Shown here piece by piece: positions 11,743 to 25,000 of a DNA stretch of 64,000 nt. The position numbers and the translations under genes were made by a program. Below the pieces are notes generated by a model that saw only the letters and a list, made by a program, of their open reading frames with translations, was not told where the DNA came from and made no database searches. The DNA is from Narthecium ossifragum (taxonomy: Eukaryota; Streptophyta; Magnoliopsida; Dioscoreales; Nartheciaceae), in the NCBI GenBank assembly GCA_963920575.1, contig OY986969.1, positions 6,458,001-6,522,000 of the forward strand. The letters are read 5' to 3'. Every line of letters starts with the position of its first letter. The stretch's first letter is position 1.

Positions 11743-11746
<4 letters not shown>

Positions 11747-12096
11747 CCTTCATCAACCAATTCCCTCACATATTTAGTGGGGTTCTGTACAGTTAGCAGA
11801 AAGATCAAGGAGATCTATGAACTTTTCATTTATGTTCCAATGACCATCATTAATTAGGATCTCTTGCTCTTTGCCATGATAGCTGAATGATCTCAAAGGC
11901 TTGTTGACGCCACTGGATTCTCTCTCCAAATCAACCTTTAATGATCCAAACAGTAAACAAATGGGCAACAGCTCCTAATGAAAGATTTTTTCTGGGTTTA
12001 TTTATTGCATAGGCGTCAAGGTCTAGCAAATAGTTCTGTCAGCATGCACGGAGATCTATGCCACCAATAGTTCCAGGCAACTTGCAATTCACAAGC

Positions 12097-12340
12097 TCGA
12101 TCAAGAATTAGCTCCAAAATAAATCAAATTTGATCACCAAATATCTTTTTATATATAGCCCCATGCATGCATGTGACCCTGTTTAATTCAAAATGGCAAC
12201 CTTTGGTTCTCGATACTAGATCACAATTTGTCCATACTCGATCGAGAATTAGCTCCAAAATAAATCAAATTGATCACCAAATATCTTTTTATAGCCCCAT
12301 GCATGCATGTATGTGAACTGTTTAATTCAAAGTGGCAACC
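12097..12340. repeat. Direct duplication of a ~105-bp promoter-proximal segment
   Basis: 12097-12201 and 12237-12340 are near-identical. Both begin CTCGATC and run through 'agaattagctccaaaat', 'gatcaccaaatatcttttt' and 'gccccatgcatgcatg' to 'agtggcaacc' or 'aaatggcaacc'. Small indels (tatatat, atgt) and a 35-bp spacer separate them. They lie about 600-840 bp upstream of the kinase ATG. Confidence 0.9.
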
Positions 12341-12934
12341 AGCATAATAACCATGAGATGAGAACAGCCCTTGAGTTGCTCTAGTGTAGTACCTGATGGT
12401 GGTATTGGTCTTGGGTTCTAAACTCCAATCCCTCGAATTTAGGGCATTTAATTGTCCCCCTTAAAAAAAAGCAAACAAACATAATAACCCTCAGAATTAA
12501 CCAGAAGGAGGATCTAGTGTTTTAAAACTCCAATCTGTCCAGCTGCCCACAAAGTACGTACAAACCCATTCCTGTGTTCTCAACTTCTCTGGCGTAAAAA
12601 AAAAAAAAACCTTCTCTGGCGTATGCTAACTATGTCAGGTATTATATTGTCTGGTGCTACGTCCACTAGCCCAGCCCAATCTTGGATGCTCATGCCCTTG
12701 TCCTCAGTAGCAGACACAGACCCAACAGTGCCCAATAACGTGACTCGATCCCCTTCCCCACCTAGCCTTTCTTTTGATGCCAAGCATCATGCATGGCTGG
12801 CACTGGCACTGCCAACAATGAATGAGAGCACCGCCAGAAACCCAACCAAAAGAAGAAGAACGAAACATGCATGACCAAAGCATAAGTGCATAACCATGCA
12901 TCTACTACGTTGCTCTGAAGACAAGGATAGGATC

Positions 12935-15900
12935 ATGAAGGTGACACAACTACTCTTCCGGCTGCTTCTTGGCTCCTTGGCATGCATGCACCTCCTCCTC
13001 CTCTCACCAGCCTTAGCTGACTCTCCAGCGCCGGTGCTGAACGACGACGTGCTCGGCCTCGTCGTCTTCAAGTCCTCCGTCGACGACCCCACGTCGGCCC
13101 TCCGCTCGTGGACCGAGGACGATGAGACGCCGTGCGCGTGGCTACACGTGCAGTGCGACCCCCGCACCGCCCGCGTCGACCGCCTCTCTCTAAACTCCCT
13201 CTCCCTCTCCGGCCGCCTCCCCCGCTGCCTCGAGCGCGTCCAGTACCTCGACACCCTCTCCCTCTCCGACAACAAGCTCACCGGCGACGTCCCCCCTCAG
13301 CTCGCGCTCCTCCCCCGCCTCCGTACGCTCGACCTCAGCCGCAACGCCATCTCCGGCCGCGTCCCCAACGCGCTCGGCGAGCTGCGCTCCCTCCGCTCTC
13401 TTGACCTCTCCGGCAACGCGCTCTCCGGCCCCCTTCCGGACTCGTTGTTCTCCGCCGGCGCTTGCTCTTCGCTCCGTTACCTCTCCTTCTCCGGCAACCA
13501 CCTCGAAGGCCCTCTGCCGGCGACATTGGCTCAGTGCACATTCCTCCTTAATCTCAACCTCTCCGGCAACCATTTCACCGGCTACCCAGCTGGTCTCTGG
13601 TCCCTTTCTCGGCTAAGAGTGCTAGATCTATCCCATAACGAACTCTCCGGCCCCGTGCCGGAGGGCATCGCCGGACTACATAACCTCAAGACCTTGAAGC
13701 TGAACGGCAACAGCTTCGCCGGAAAGATTCCGGCGGGCATCGGCATGTGTGCTCATCTCAACACACTGGATTTGAGCGATAACACCTTCACCGGAGAGTT
13801 GCCGAGTTACATGCCCCTGGATGCTCTTTGGGTGCTGGACCTGTCTAAAAACCAGCTCTCCGGTGAGCTTCCGACATGGATCGGCAGCCTGACTACCCTC
13901 CAGCATCTGGATTTGTCCGGCAACAAGTTCACCGGAGACGTCCCGGATATCTTCAGCAGCCTGAGAGATCTGAGCTACTTGAGCTTGTCGGATAACTCGC
14001 TCACCGGAGCCATTCCGGCATCCTTTTCCGAGCACAGTAAGCTTGCGGAGATCCGGATGAAGGGCAACCAGCTCAGTAGCAGCATTCCGAATGGCCTTTT
14101 CAATCTCGGATTGGAGGTATTAGATCTTTCCTCCAACAATCTCTCCGGAACGGTGCCGGCCGGATCCACCCGGCTGGCCGAGACTCTACATTGGCTAGAC
14201 ATATCCGACAACCGGCTCACTGGAGACATTCCGGCTGAAATGGCCCTGTTTTTCAACTTGAAGCACCTCAATCTCTCATGGAATGACCTTCAGACTCGGC
14301 TGCCGCCGGAGTTTGGTTCCTTCCGCAACCTCTCAGTGTTGGATCTCCGCAGCACCGCCCTGTATGGGCCCATTCCCGGCGACCTTTGCGACTCCGGCAG
14401 CCTAGCCGTTCTTCAATTGGATGGCAATTCTCTCGCCGGTTCCATTCCTGACGAGATCGGAAACTGCTCTTCTTTGCATTTGCTGTAAGTGGCCTTTTTT
14501 ATTTCTCTACCAAATTCTTATGCGTATGGGTGCTCATATGAATTAACGAGACTGCATGTGCTTGTTCAGGAGCTTATCTCACAATAGCTTGAGTGGTTCT
14601 ATCCCTTCGGCAATGGCACAGCTAAAGAAGCTCGAGATCCTCAAATTGGAGTTCAACAACCTCACCGGCGAGATACCGAAGCAGCTCGGCGAATTGGACA
14701 ACTTGCTGGTGGTTAACATATCTCACAACAGGCTCATCGGCCGTCTACCGGTGGCCGGAATCTTCCCGAGCCTTGACCAGAGCGCATTGCAAGGGAACCT
14801 CGGCCTCTGCTCGCCGCTGGTGACCGAACCGTGCAAGATGAACGTGCCAAAGCCTCTGGTCCTAGATCCTAATGCCTATAACCAAGGAGGAGCCGGCGGC
14901 GGCGACTCGGTCACGATGCCGACGACGACGACGACGCCGCCGGAGCAGAAGTGGAGGCACAAGAGGTTCCTCAGTGTATCAGCACTCGTCGCCATCTGCG
15001 CGGCTCTGATCATAGTTCTCGGAGTCTTGGTGGTGACTCTTCTGAACATATCAGCTCGGAGAAGGATTGGGTTGCTGGAGAATGCACTGGAGAGTATGTG
15101 CTCCGGCTCGACGAGGTCCGGCGGCGGTCCTGTGGTGGGGAGGATGGTTCTTTTCGCTCCTCGAAACGGTCTGAGATCCGAGGACATGGTCGGCGGCGCG
15201 GAATCCTTGCTGAGCAAAGCCACAGAGCTGGGGAGAGGAGTGTTCGGGACGGTATACAAAGCCACCATCGGCGAGGGAAGGATCATCGCCATCAAGAAGC
15301 TGCTCACTCCCAACATCGTTCAGTTCCTCGACGACTTCGATCGCCATGTCCGAGTTCTTGGGAAGGCCAGACATCCCAATCTGATGCCCCTCAAAGGGTA
15401 CTACTGGACTCCGCAGTTGCAGCTCCTGATCTCGGACTACGCTCCTCATGGAAGCCTACACTCCAGGCTCCACGAGCGGCCGGAATCCATGGCTCCGCTC
15501 TCGTGGGCGGATCGGTTCAAGATAGCGTACGGGACGGCGAAGGGGCTCGCCCATCTGCACCAGTCCTTCCGGCCACCGATCATACACTACAACGTGAAGC
15601 CGAGCAACATACTGCTGGATGAGGATTGCAACCCCAGGATATCCGACTTCGGGCTGGCGAGGCTGCTGCCGAAGCTTGACAAGCACGTGGTGAGCAGCCG
15701 GTTTCAGGGCGGCGGCGTGGGCTACGTCGCGCCGGAGCTGGCGTGCCAGAGCCTGCCGATTAATGAGAAGTGTGATGTATACGGTTTTGGGGTGCTGCTT
15801 CTGGAGCTGGTGACCGGCCGGAGGCCGGTGGTGTACGGCGAGGATGATGTGTTGATACTCATCGATCAAGTGAAGGCCGTGCTGGAGCAAGGGGATGGGT

Positions 15901-16076
15901 TGGATTGCGTGGATGGGAGTATGGGCGGGTTCCCGGAGGAGGAGGTGCTGCCGGTGCTAAAGCTGGGGTTGGTGTGCACGTCACAGATACCTTCCAGCAG
16001 GCCGTCCATGACCGAGGTTGTGCAGATACTGGAAGTCATTAAGACTCCAGTTTTAGAGAGAATGGAAGCCTTTTGA
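12935..16076 (+). CDS. LRR receptor-like kinase, probably catalytically inactive (At3g28040 type)
   Basis: CDS join(12935..14484,14570..16076), 1018 aa, close to the 1016 aa I recall for Arabidopsis At3g28040. The ATG at 12935 was chosen because it begins a signal peptide (residues 1-28, ending SPALA); an upstream in-frame ATG at 12896 would put charged residues before it. An LRR N-cap with a Cys pair (TPCAWLHVQC) is followed by about 20 plant LRRs (LxxLxLSxNxLSGxIP) to about residue 620, a membrane helix at about 650-675, then a kinase domain. The G-loop is GRGVFGTVYKA (about 738) and the lysine is in IIAIKK (about 758). HRD is replaced by HYN (HYNVKPSNILLD, about 856). DFG (about 875) and APE are kept. 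Loss of the HRD aspartate predicts weak or no phosphotransfer, as for the family (established by homology). The single phase-2 intron (14485-14569) splits an LRR codon. Expected at the plasma membrane; ligand unknown. Confidence 0.93.
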
Positions 16077-16560
16077 GGTGGTGTTCTTGATCAGATGCTT
16101 CTATTTTTTCTTTACTTGTATTAATCAGATCAGTTTCTTTTGTGTTTCTTTGGATTGGTGTTATAACAGCTGAAACTCGTATGTTCAATTGATTCTGTCT
16201 TTCTTTTAGCATCGACAAAGCAAAGCTATTTAATCATAGAGTTTTGTGAAGGCAAATCTCATAGGTGCAGGGATTTTCTCTGTACACTATGGGCCCATGG
16301 CAATAGTTAGCCCATAACAAACCCGGATCTCTATGGTTGACTAATTAATTAATTAATTCTACAAAAAAATACCCTCTGTTGCAGCAGTTTTTTCAGTTGG
16401 GGCTTCGACACCGATGCAAAAACATATGATTTGGCAGCGGTTTTTCCTAAAGTGCTATCCAAGCTGAGACCTTTTGCAATAGTATCAAGAATTGCTGCGA
16501 AAAGACTTGTATTTGCGGCAGTTTATGTGACTGTTCAGATAGTTCAACATGTAGCGGCAT
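16077..16560. other. 3' flank of the LRR kinase gene
   Basis: AT-rich sequence probably holding the 3' UTR. No clear polyadenylation signal was fixed and no other feature was recognised. Confidence 0.4.
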
Positions 16561-16579
16561 GTGAAACCCCTTTACCATG

Positions 16580-17812
16580 GCCATCTAGGATCCGAGGGAG
16601 GCCGACAAGGAGGTGCATGTGGTGGGACCACCGGTGGATGCTTCTCCGCCACCCCGTGAGCCTTTTCTTCATGGAACGGTGGAGGTAGAACTCCAACCTA
16701 CCTTGCCCCGTGAGTTTCTGTCAAGGAACATTTTGGAACTGGATGAGATGGATATGGCGTGGAGCAGGAAAGCTTGGGAGCATACAGCGCATGCGCGGCT
16801 GGACGGCCGGATGCGCTTGGACGAGCTAATACGGCGCCTGGAGTGACTTTGGGCTCCTTTCAAACTAGTTTTGGCCAGGCGATGACACCCTACTCTATGG
16901 GCCTATTTGGCTCTCACGGGATCCGGCGAATCCGTGGGATCTCGTGGACGGCGGATTCCGGATCCGTCGAATCCCGGCGTTTGGATCCGCGACGGATCCC
17001 GAAAAGGCGTCCGCTCGTCTCAAGCGGACGCCGTGCGTGGGATCCGCGTCTGCGGATACTCGCGAATACCATTCCACGGGTACCGTTGATCCCACGCGTC
17101 AAACAGGCCTTATAAGTATGCTTGGGTTCGTTTTTCTGGTTTGCTAGTTGATCCCTTCGAAGAGGAGCGTGACAGCTCATGATCCACGACCTAATCATTC
17201 GTACAAAAACTCCGGAGTGATGATAGGGGCGTCTATATTACCTTTATTATAGAGCCACGGTCGACCCCCATAAATCGACCGTCAACACCATATAGCAACG
17301 CAAAGTCCCACACTAAGCGGCGGACGGACATGAGGGGATGTGCCACATGGGCGCCGCAGATGGGGCGATAAGTCCCCACACCCCGCTATGGGTCTCCAGC
17401 CTAATGACACATGGGCGAATTAAAGAGAGTTGTTGTTAGGGCCTGTAGCCCATCAGGGCAACAGAGCGGCTGCTGCAGATATCTAGTATCGCTGGTAAAC
17501 CCATTATGGTGGACCCTGCTTATGCGAGGGCTTCTTGCCGTCACTTTGCACGGGTTTGCGTTTTGGTTCAGACGGACCAACCAGTGATGGAAAGAGTCTT
17601 GTGAGGATCTGTACCTCCAACCGGTCCGATCACGTTAGGTCGAGGATATGGTTTTATGGTTTGGATTGATTGGCCTTGGTTCGTGAATGACTGGGGTGCT
17701 GCCGCTCTTTTTCCCCTCTTCTTTCCCTCTCATTTTTTCCTTTCCACTTTCTTTTCTTTTGTAATCCAGTCTACGGGCTTATCTAATAAAAAGAAGAAGA
17801 ATAAAAACATGT
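16580..17812 (+). mobile_element. LINE remnant, plus orientation, split by a MITE
   Basis: 16613-16846 encodes a frame ending RLDGRMRLDELIRRLE, which resembles the start of the DUF4283 region of the LINE ORF1 at 50234-51583 (RLDEKMRLKELRRRL). The right end near 17760-17812 reads 'ttttgtaatccagtctacgg' then 'gcttatctaataaaaagaag', the same kind of 3' tail as the other LINEs in this window. The body between is non-coding, so this would be a heavily deleted element. The two ends may also belong to different copies. Confidence 0.4.
16899..17110. mobile_element. MITE-like element, about 212 bp, GGATCC-rich
   Basis: The ends form an imperfect ~24-bp inverted repeat. The left is GGGCCTATTTGGCTCTCACG then GGATC, and the right, in complement, is AGGCCTGTTTGACGCGTGGG then ATC. 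The GGCCTGTTTGG-type end is common among plant MITEs. TAT occurs on both flanks, but a 3-bp match is weak evidence of a target duplication. The interior is GC-rich with repeated GGATCCG words. The short open frames in it are not genes. Confidence 0.65.
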
Positions 17813-18223
17813 AACGGTGTTTGAAAAGCCTAACAATTTATCTAGGTTTTTAACACTCAATTTGCCTTTTTTTTTGGCAAGACGAGTTGCTTTAATTATT
17901 TTTTGGTTTCATAAATAAACACGAACCCAAATACTCAACCTATGCACCAAAGAGTCATCTCAATTTACGTTGAACAGCTTGTATAAGTCCCGTCCATATC
18001 GCAAGCATTTTGAGGTGGCAACCTCAATCAGCTTGTTATGCTGAAGAAAAGAGAGAACAGTTTCCTGGAGGAAGAAACAAAGCATGAATAAAAAAATGGC
18101 AATCACCACAGTTTTCTCTTTTTTTTCTTTGTAAAAGTACATATCAAAGAAAGACGTACAATTTCTTATTTGCATTTCCCTACAAAGAAGAAGTCCAATG
18201 AACATAAGGAAATTCTAGACTTG

Positions 18224-21193
18224 CTATCTAGATTCCTCCTCTGAGAAGACCACAATTTGCCTTGCAGCATCACGAATGTCCTGAGCATGGTCAGTCAATC
18301 CCCTGCCCTGATAAGCCTTGATCATAGTGCTGTATGTTATCTTGTCCGGCATGCATCCTCTCGCCTTCATCATATCTAGAACCTCCTTCATCTCCGCCAA
18401 GCATCCCGCCCTCCCATATGCATCGACGAGGCAATTGAAAAATACAGTGTCTAGCATCACATCAGAGTTCTCAATGTATCTCAGCACCCCTCTTATCTTT
18501 TCCACAGCCTCCACTCTCCCATAGGCTCTTACAAGTGAACACAGTGTGACGCAATTCGGTTTGATCCTCTCAGACTTCATCAGTCGAAAGATATACTCCA
18601 TTTGTTTCAAATCTCCTGCTCTCCCAAATGCATCTATTACCACATTGTAAGTAACCACTGTCCAAGAGAAATAATACTTCTGCATGTACTCCATGACAGC
18701 ACTCATTTTGTCATATTTTTTGGCTTTCCCATATGAATCCAGAAGAATATTGAAGGTTTTGATGTTGGGAGAGATTCCAGAGCTTTGGAACTTGTCATAG
18801 CACTTCTCCATGGTCTCAATTTGTCCACTGCCACCGAAGGCCCGAAGGGTTGCATTCATGGTCCAAGCATCGGGCTTGCAACTTTGATCCCAAAGCATTT
18901 CCATGAGTGTCGATTCCATCTCTGCAAACCTTTAAATAGACTTCTATGATTAAACTGAAAGATGGCTCGGTCTACATTTGAAGAGGGCAAAAACTCCAGA
19001 TGAAGTGAGCAATCAAAGCCAATATAGACTACAAACCTCGTTCTAGCTTTTCATGCTTTAACTTGCACGGCAAATTAATCACAGCAAATCGTTGGCCTAA
19101 AATTCATGGTCCCTCCTAACAAAACTTGGTGAACAGAAATGTATAGAGAACCTTAATTGCACATACTAGATCAGACGCAATACTAACTTAGCCAATACTA
19201 ACTTAGGTACTGGTTTATCAACCCGAGGTGGACATAGCAAAGCCAGCTTACATTAGTACCAGAAAGAGTGACAAAACTCTCCATGGATCTAGAAAAATCA
19301 CCTCAAAATAGAGGTTACAAGCTGATGAATATTGCTTACCTGCCTGATTTTCCATATGCATCAATCAGTGTGTTGTATGTGATGGTGCTAGGCATGATTC
19401 CCTCTCTCTCCATCTCAGAAAGCAGTATCTTAACCTTGTCAAAGTGAAAGTATTGTAGGCAGGACTTGATGATAATGGAGTAGGTATGGACATCAGGTCG
19501 GCAGCCATCAGTGTTCTTCATCTTGCTGAGCAGAGAAAAAGCTTCATCAAATAGGCCACTTCTACTGTAGGCTGAAACAAGAGCAGTATATGACTCGTGG
19601 TTTATGATGCAACCTTCATCACTCATGGTTTGAAAAAGAAAATGTGCTTTTTCAGGTTGCTTGCATTTCCCAAGCATGACAATGAGTTTAATGTATATGG
19701 CAGCATTGGGCTTATACCAGAGCTGCTCTCTTAGTAGTTCAAATACCTGGGATTGATTTCAAATAACTTTCAGCAACAATACTTGCATACAGGGGAAACA
19801 TATAACAAACATAAGCAAACAGTATAGAAGTTATGTTGATCAAGTAGCATATAAAAGTATGTTTGGATACCGCATACAGATTGGCCATTAATTAGTTCCC
19901 GGATAGATGGCAACACTAAAGCCTAAGTAGCCATTAAAAAACATACTACAAGAGTTGAATACACTTGGCATGGATATAAAGAGCCCAAATCTTTTTCTCG
20001 TTGATGCATTAAGAAACAGAAACCAACAACCAAAGAGGTTTCCTCATGTTAGCATTCAATAATGTGTTTCAAAATCTTCAGAAAAAGTATATCCACAGGT
20101 AGCCACCTAACCAGGATGATATATGGCTTCAATTGCTTTTGGATTCAGGGCTTATAATTCACAAGTCAAATGTGCATTATTGAATACTAATGGAATAAAA
20201 AAAGCGAAGTAGATTGGGATAAGATGAGTATTCACATGTCACCAAACTCTAATTGGTTGCTAGGAAATGTAAATACAAGCCAAATTATATGAGCTACCAC
20301 ATGAACTTTCGTAATCTTTGTTATTGTTGAAGACCCATGCTGTTTGTCTGTCACCCTCCTCATCGACTATATTGCCACCATCCAAGTGTGTTTCTTCCAA
20401 TGATTGTGAGGAATTGCATACATCTCTAAGGCGCAGACAAAAGCCAGAGAGAAACTAACCAAGATCTGACTGAGATCGGACGTAGACACTATCAAAACAC
20501 TCCAACCAGAAGAATAGAATTCCACAAAGTTCAAATATGGACCAGTAAAGCATCAGCAAGAACACTACCATTAATATCTCCATACCAGAGGAGCCATCCA
20601 TCAAACAGAAGATGTGCAGACTTAGCCATCTAAAAAATCATACAACAGCAATCAACTTCTCCTAATAGGAGAGATCAAGACAGGTTTTTATAATACATGA
20701 CCTGATATTAACGCATGAAACCAACTCTTCTTTCAATAATTAAAGATATCATAAAAAGAGAAAAAGAACAAGGGAGGACCTTAAGGGCGGACTCCCAGCG
20801 GAGCGCGGTGATACGCTCGTGGAGGGCCTCGAGGACGGTGCGGGGCAGGAGCTTCTTGGAGTTGGTCGGCCCACGCTTCTTCTCGATGACGGCCTTGGTG
20901 GCCTCCCGCCGCAGGATGACAGAGATAGCCTTCTTCGACGCTATCCTACGGTTCGCCTCCTCCCTCTCTTCCTCTCTATGGCTGCTGGAGCTAGTGCTGC
21001 TCTTCTCTGGCTTCGCTGCAGCTACCAGTCTCTTCTTCCTCCTTTGGTGGTGGTTGCTGTCAGCTTTGTTGGTGGCGTCCATGTCCGTGGGGGTGGAGGA
21101 GCAAGAGAAGGGACTGGCTCCACTTCCATGTCGGAGGCCGTGGGCGGTCGTGGAGAGTGAAGAGGGAGGAACGGCAGCCACCGCCGACGCCAT
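18224..21193 (-). CDS. P-class pentatricopeptide repeat protein, organellar
   Basis: CDS complement(join(18224..18929,19340..19746,20780..21193)), 508 aa; all introns are GT-AG and the phases agree. The start at 21193 (MASAVAAVPPSS) gives a Ser/Ala/Arg-rich N-terminus like a chloroplast transit peptide; an in-frame ATG at 21241 would add 16 residues. After a basic region (SKKAISVILRREATKAVIEK) come about ten 35-residue PPR motifs, for example TITYNTLIDAYGKSGRFAEM, VVTYNVVIDAFGRAGDLKQM and TVFFNCLVDAYGRAGCLAEM. There is no E, DYW or SMR domain. P-class PPRs bind organellar transcripts for processing, splicing or stability (family knowledge); the RNA target is unknown. It resembles Arabidopsis At3g53170, recalled without a search, so that name is tentative. 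Confidence 0.9.
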
Positions 21194-22009
21194 CCGGGTT
21201 CCGGACTGCGGGTGGTTTGTCACGCTTTGCGGCCAAGTCACTTATCTCAGGCGCACAGATATTTTCCATGATTGATGACGGCATTATTTCTTTTTGAGTT
21301 GATGTCATATTAATTTTCAGGAAACGAGGGTTTTATATACACCGCGAATAAAGATCCATGTGCACAAACACATGACATATCTATTAGTATTGGTAGTTGC
21401 TACGATTGATCTGGTAGTTGCTACGATTGATCGATCTAATCTATCGACAGTTTAGATCGACTAAATCAAGAATGTGCATTACCCATGCCACTTGAAAACA
21501 AATCACTGCTTATACACCACAACAATTACCAAGGATGTTTAACTAATCAATCAAAAAAATTACAAAGGATATTTGTAATATCCTATTAAATATACCAGAA
21601 CTACTGAGTATACTACACACTTGTTATTCTGGAGATTCGGTGGCTGACAAAATAACCAGTTTGTTGATTTTGGTCTTATTTCGGCTTTAGTTGTAAAAAG
21701 TAGCTACTAAAAAATAAAAAATTGAAATCATGAATTTAAATAGCACTTGGAGAACAAGCTTGCAGAATGATACAACTGCTCAGAACATCAAAAACAGAGA
21801 AAACATCCGCCGGCAAGTTTCACAACGTTTATAATGGAATGATACTGGATCTGATAACCCCAATATGAAACTGAGCAGAATGACTCTCTCAAAACGGATA
21901 CGTTTTCATTCTCCTAGCATTTTACGACTCTTGGGATGAGACTTCCATTTGAACTTTCCAAAAACAAAAAAGAAATTGAACTTGGAGAAAAGCTTAATAG
22001 CTAAGTACA
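21194..22009. other. Intergenic between the PPR gene and IMP4
   Basis: Holds the PPR 5' flank and the IMP4 3' flank. 'ctggtagttgctacgattgat' occurs twice in tandem near 21390-21431. No other feature was recognised. Confidence 0.5.
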
Positions 22010-25000
22010 TCATTGTCCAAGTACAGTCCGTTTCTTGGCAGTGTTCATGTAAGGTCTAATCACCCACTCGTTCTCAGCTTCACTCTGTTCTACTGTACCT
22101 CGTTTGATCTGGCAAACATGAGAAGTTTTATTAGTGCACTATTCCTCACTCTTTTTTATTTATTTATTATTATACAAGCCCGAAGGCTCGGAATGGAATG
22201 TGCATTATTCCACATAAACAAGAAGATTGACATTTTTGAGAGCTTGTCGATCTAATGTTTACGGAAGGCAGGATGTCATATGCATAGTAAAAAGATTTTG
22301 AACATCTACCTGATATAACCGCAACTCGAAGCGAGGACCAACCTCCTTTAGTTCAATTGATTTAGGGCCTCCGTGTTTCTCATAGACATGATGCCTGAAA
22401 ACAGTAAAAACACCACCCAAAAATGAAGTGCTGAACATATAGAGGGCCAAAAAAAATTGCTACATACATGACTTGTAATAATAGCAAATACAGATCGAAT
22501 GTGCACGTTTTGTGACAACCTTTAATACTTATCTCTAAACTAACAAGCGAAAATGCATATATTCTTTGTTGCAAGATATTTTTTACCCAAATCTGCGTAG
22601 ACTAAAAATTTATAATCATGGGTTATGGAGAGTACTGATACACTAATACTTGCTAGCGTTCTTCTTTTGAATCAAGCAAAAGTGTACAAGAGGAAATCAC
22701 AACTCGTTAACAGTCTCAATTTAATAAGTTAAAATGCCAACATTATAGCATATTTTACTAAAATGTCTATAATTATTGCTACGTCTGCTAAATGGTAAGG
22801 ACCACTCTAACTGTGCCAGCATCCCTGGATGACTTACTACTTGACCACAGCACAGGACTCTATGGTGTCTCAGGAAGCGCAAGCCGGAGCAATATGAAAA
22901 ATCAACAAGGTTCATAATCATAGAGGCAAAAACAAATACCCATGTTCATTCCCTGCATCAAAAGTTTAAAGGGGTCATTCAAGGATATTAAGCATAACAT
23001 AGATTATCATGCCACAGGCACACTCTGTACCAGTCATTAGCATGGCCAGTGTGGACACGGCGGTGCCAATCAGCAAAGGATGTGTCGATACTTGATGTAT
23101 TGAGCGGATATCCTACTAGCACAATAAATATCAGTCCATGCCGTCCATGCCGATCGGCTGATAAACAAATTATTTCCTGTTTTACTATATCTTAGAAGTA
23201 AAAGCATAGCCTAATGCCAGGCAATTTTAGAAAAAGAAAGATGATGCACCGCTCAATAGTTCAATCAAACCGTCACGAGTTACAAACCAAAACTTAAGAT
23301 GCTTTTACTATTAAGCAACAAACATCCAAACTGGCATACTAGTTACTGCTTTAAGCAGGCAGGAAAGGATATGTTCTATGCGAATCTCATTTGAGAATGT
23401 CATTCACGGCTAGACAATCATTTTGACATTTCAATGCAGGAAGTACAAGCATAATGGAACAACCTGAATGAGATATAATCAGACTGATTTGCAAAAGTGA
23501 GAATACGCTTGGAATCAGGTTTGGGCACTGGAAATAGGTGTTTGAGAATATTTGCAGTCCTTTCACCAAGCTACAATGAAAAACAAAATTAAGATTAGAG
23601 TATAGCTGAACAAATAGGAAAATAAAAATAATCAGCTAATGTCAAAGATCACTGTACTTCTCATCAGTTAAGAAAGCAGGAAAGGTGCAGCATAACGAGC
23701 ATCATAGCTGGAAATGAATTCCTTTGTAGTTTACGAAGATTGCAAACTATAATGAAAATTCGTAGCACCCCTTAACCCATTAATTGTGCATTCTAGCAAG
23801 AAGGAGCTAGTATTTCTCCCTAGCATCATAGCAAATAGATTGTATATTCTCATACTCTTGACTACGGGCCTTCATAAATCTCAAAACAAATTATTACATG
23901 ATTATCTTTACCCATGGATTTAAGTATTGATTGGCACAGTCCGTGTCATCCAGTATTTAACACTCCAACAAGGATCAGCCATGGTTCGCTCATTTATCAG
24001 GTTGCTCAGGAAGATTTTGGCAAAAACGAGTAGCTTCATTCTAAATCAAGGGTGTTTTGGACAACTTTCTCTCGAAACACCTGTATTTTTTCCTTACCCG
24101 GTTTTAAGAGAATGAGACAATGATCCTCAGAGTTTGAACTTCTAAAAAAGATTAGGAAAACAATGTTAATTATATGGTCCCTCCGCCACTCTTCTCTCTC
24201 CACTGATGATCCTCCCACAAGCCACCAACAATGATGCCTTTTCATATGATCCACCATAGATGATCCGATCTTAATGCTACCATCCACCTGGCTCCTCCAC
24301 TTCAATCCTTCCAAATCCTCCTCCCTCGCTCCGCCCGATAGTGTCGCCTCTGCCTTCACGTCCACTTAATGGCACCTCCTTGTTGCGCCCCTCCTTTTCT
24401 ATATTCTCCTCCATAGTCACACCAGCAAAACAGCCATATTTCGAAATGCCTCCATGTTGTCGATACGGGAAGTGTGCCAACACTCGACACAGAGCAAGCT
24501 GATAGTACCTATTATGCCAGAGGTTCAGCAGGTCCATGCCGGTGGCATTTAAACCATGCCAACCACATGTTTCCGGTGGCACTAAAATCGTGGCTCAACC
24601 ACAGGATTTTTGATTAGATATGATCTTTCAGTCTACTAGAAGCATGAAGTCTAAATACCTCCATCATTGCGTACTATGGCTACAGGGAATTACTATAATA
24701 TAACATGGAAAAAAAGTCGGTTTTTAATCTCCCCCGCTAGAGTATATTTCAGTTGATGCAGCTAAGCAGTCCATCAAGAATTACCTTTGTGGAGAAGTTC
24801 TCAAGAATCAAGTGGGGATACGCCTCAGACATAGTTCCAACTGCTTTCTTGTCTTTAATATCATGCCTAGTCACCTAGAAGCAAATGAGAATAAAGTACA
24901 AATTTGCCTAGACATTGCCTTTTAAATACCACAATACCACAACCCAGCTTAGTAAAAATGCATACCACATTGAGCAATCCAAAATATGCAGTTGGGCCAT

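Noticed and set aside
13132..15622. Several 90-220 codon frames overlapping the LRR kinase
   Set aside because: Shadows of a GC-rich coding exon lacking stops in other frames; only the LRR/kinase frame has domains.
16895..17147. Five overlapping frames of 60-118 codons
   Set aside because: They lie in the GC-rich MITE with GGATCCG words and lack any family signature.
20715..21275. 186-codon plus-strand frame opposite PPR exon 1
   Set aside because: It is the antisense shadow of a real GC-rich exon; the minus strand has the PPR phase, splice sites and start.
21390..21431. Short 21-bp direct repeat as a possible attachment or duplication site
   Set aside because: The copies are adjacent with nothing between them, so it is a simple tandem duplication.
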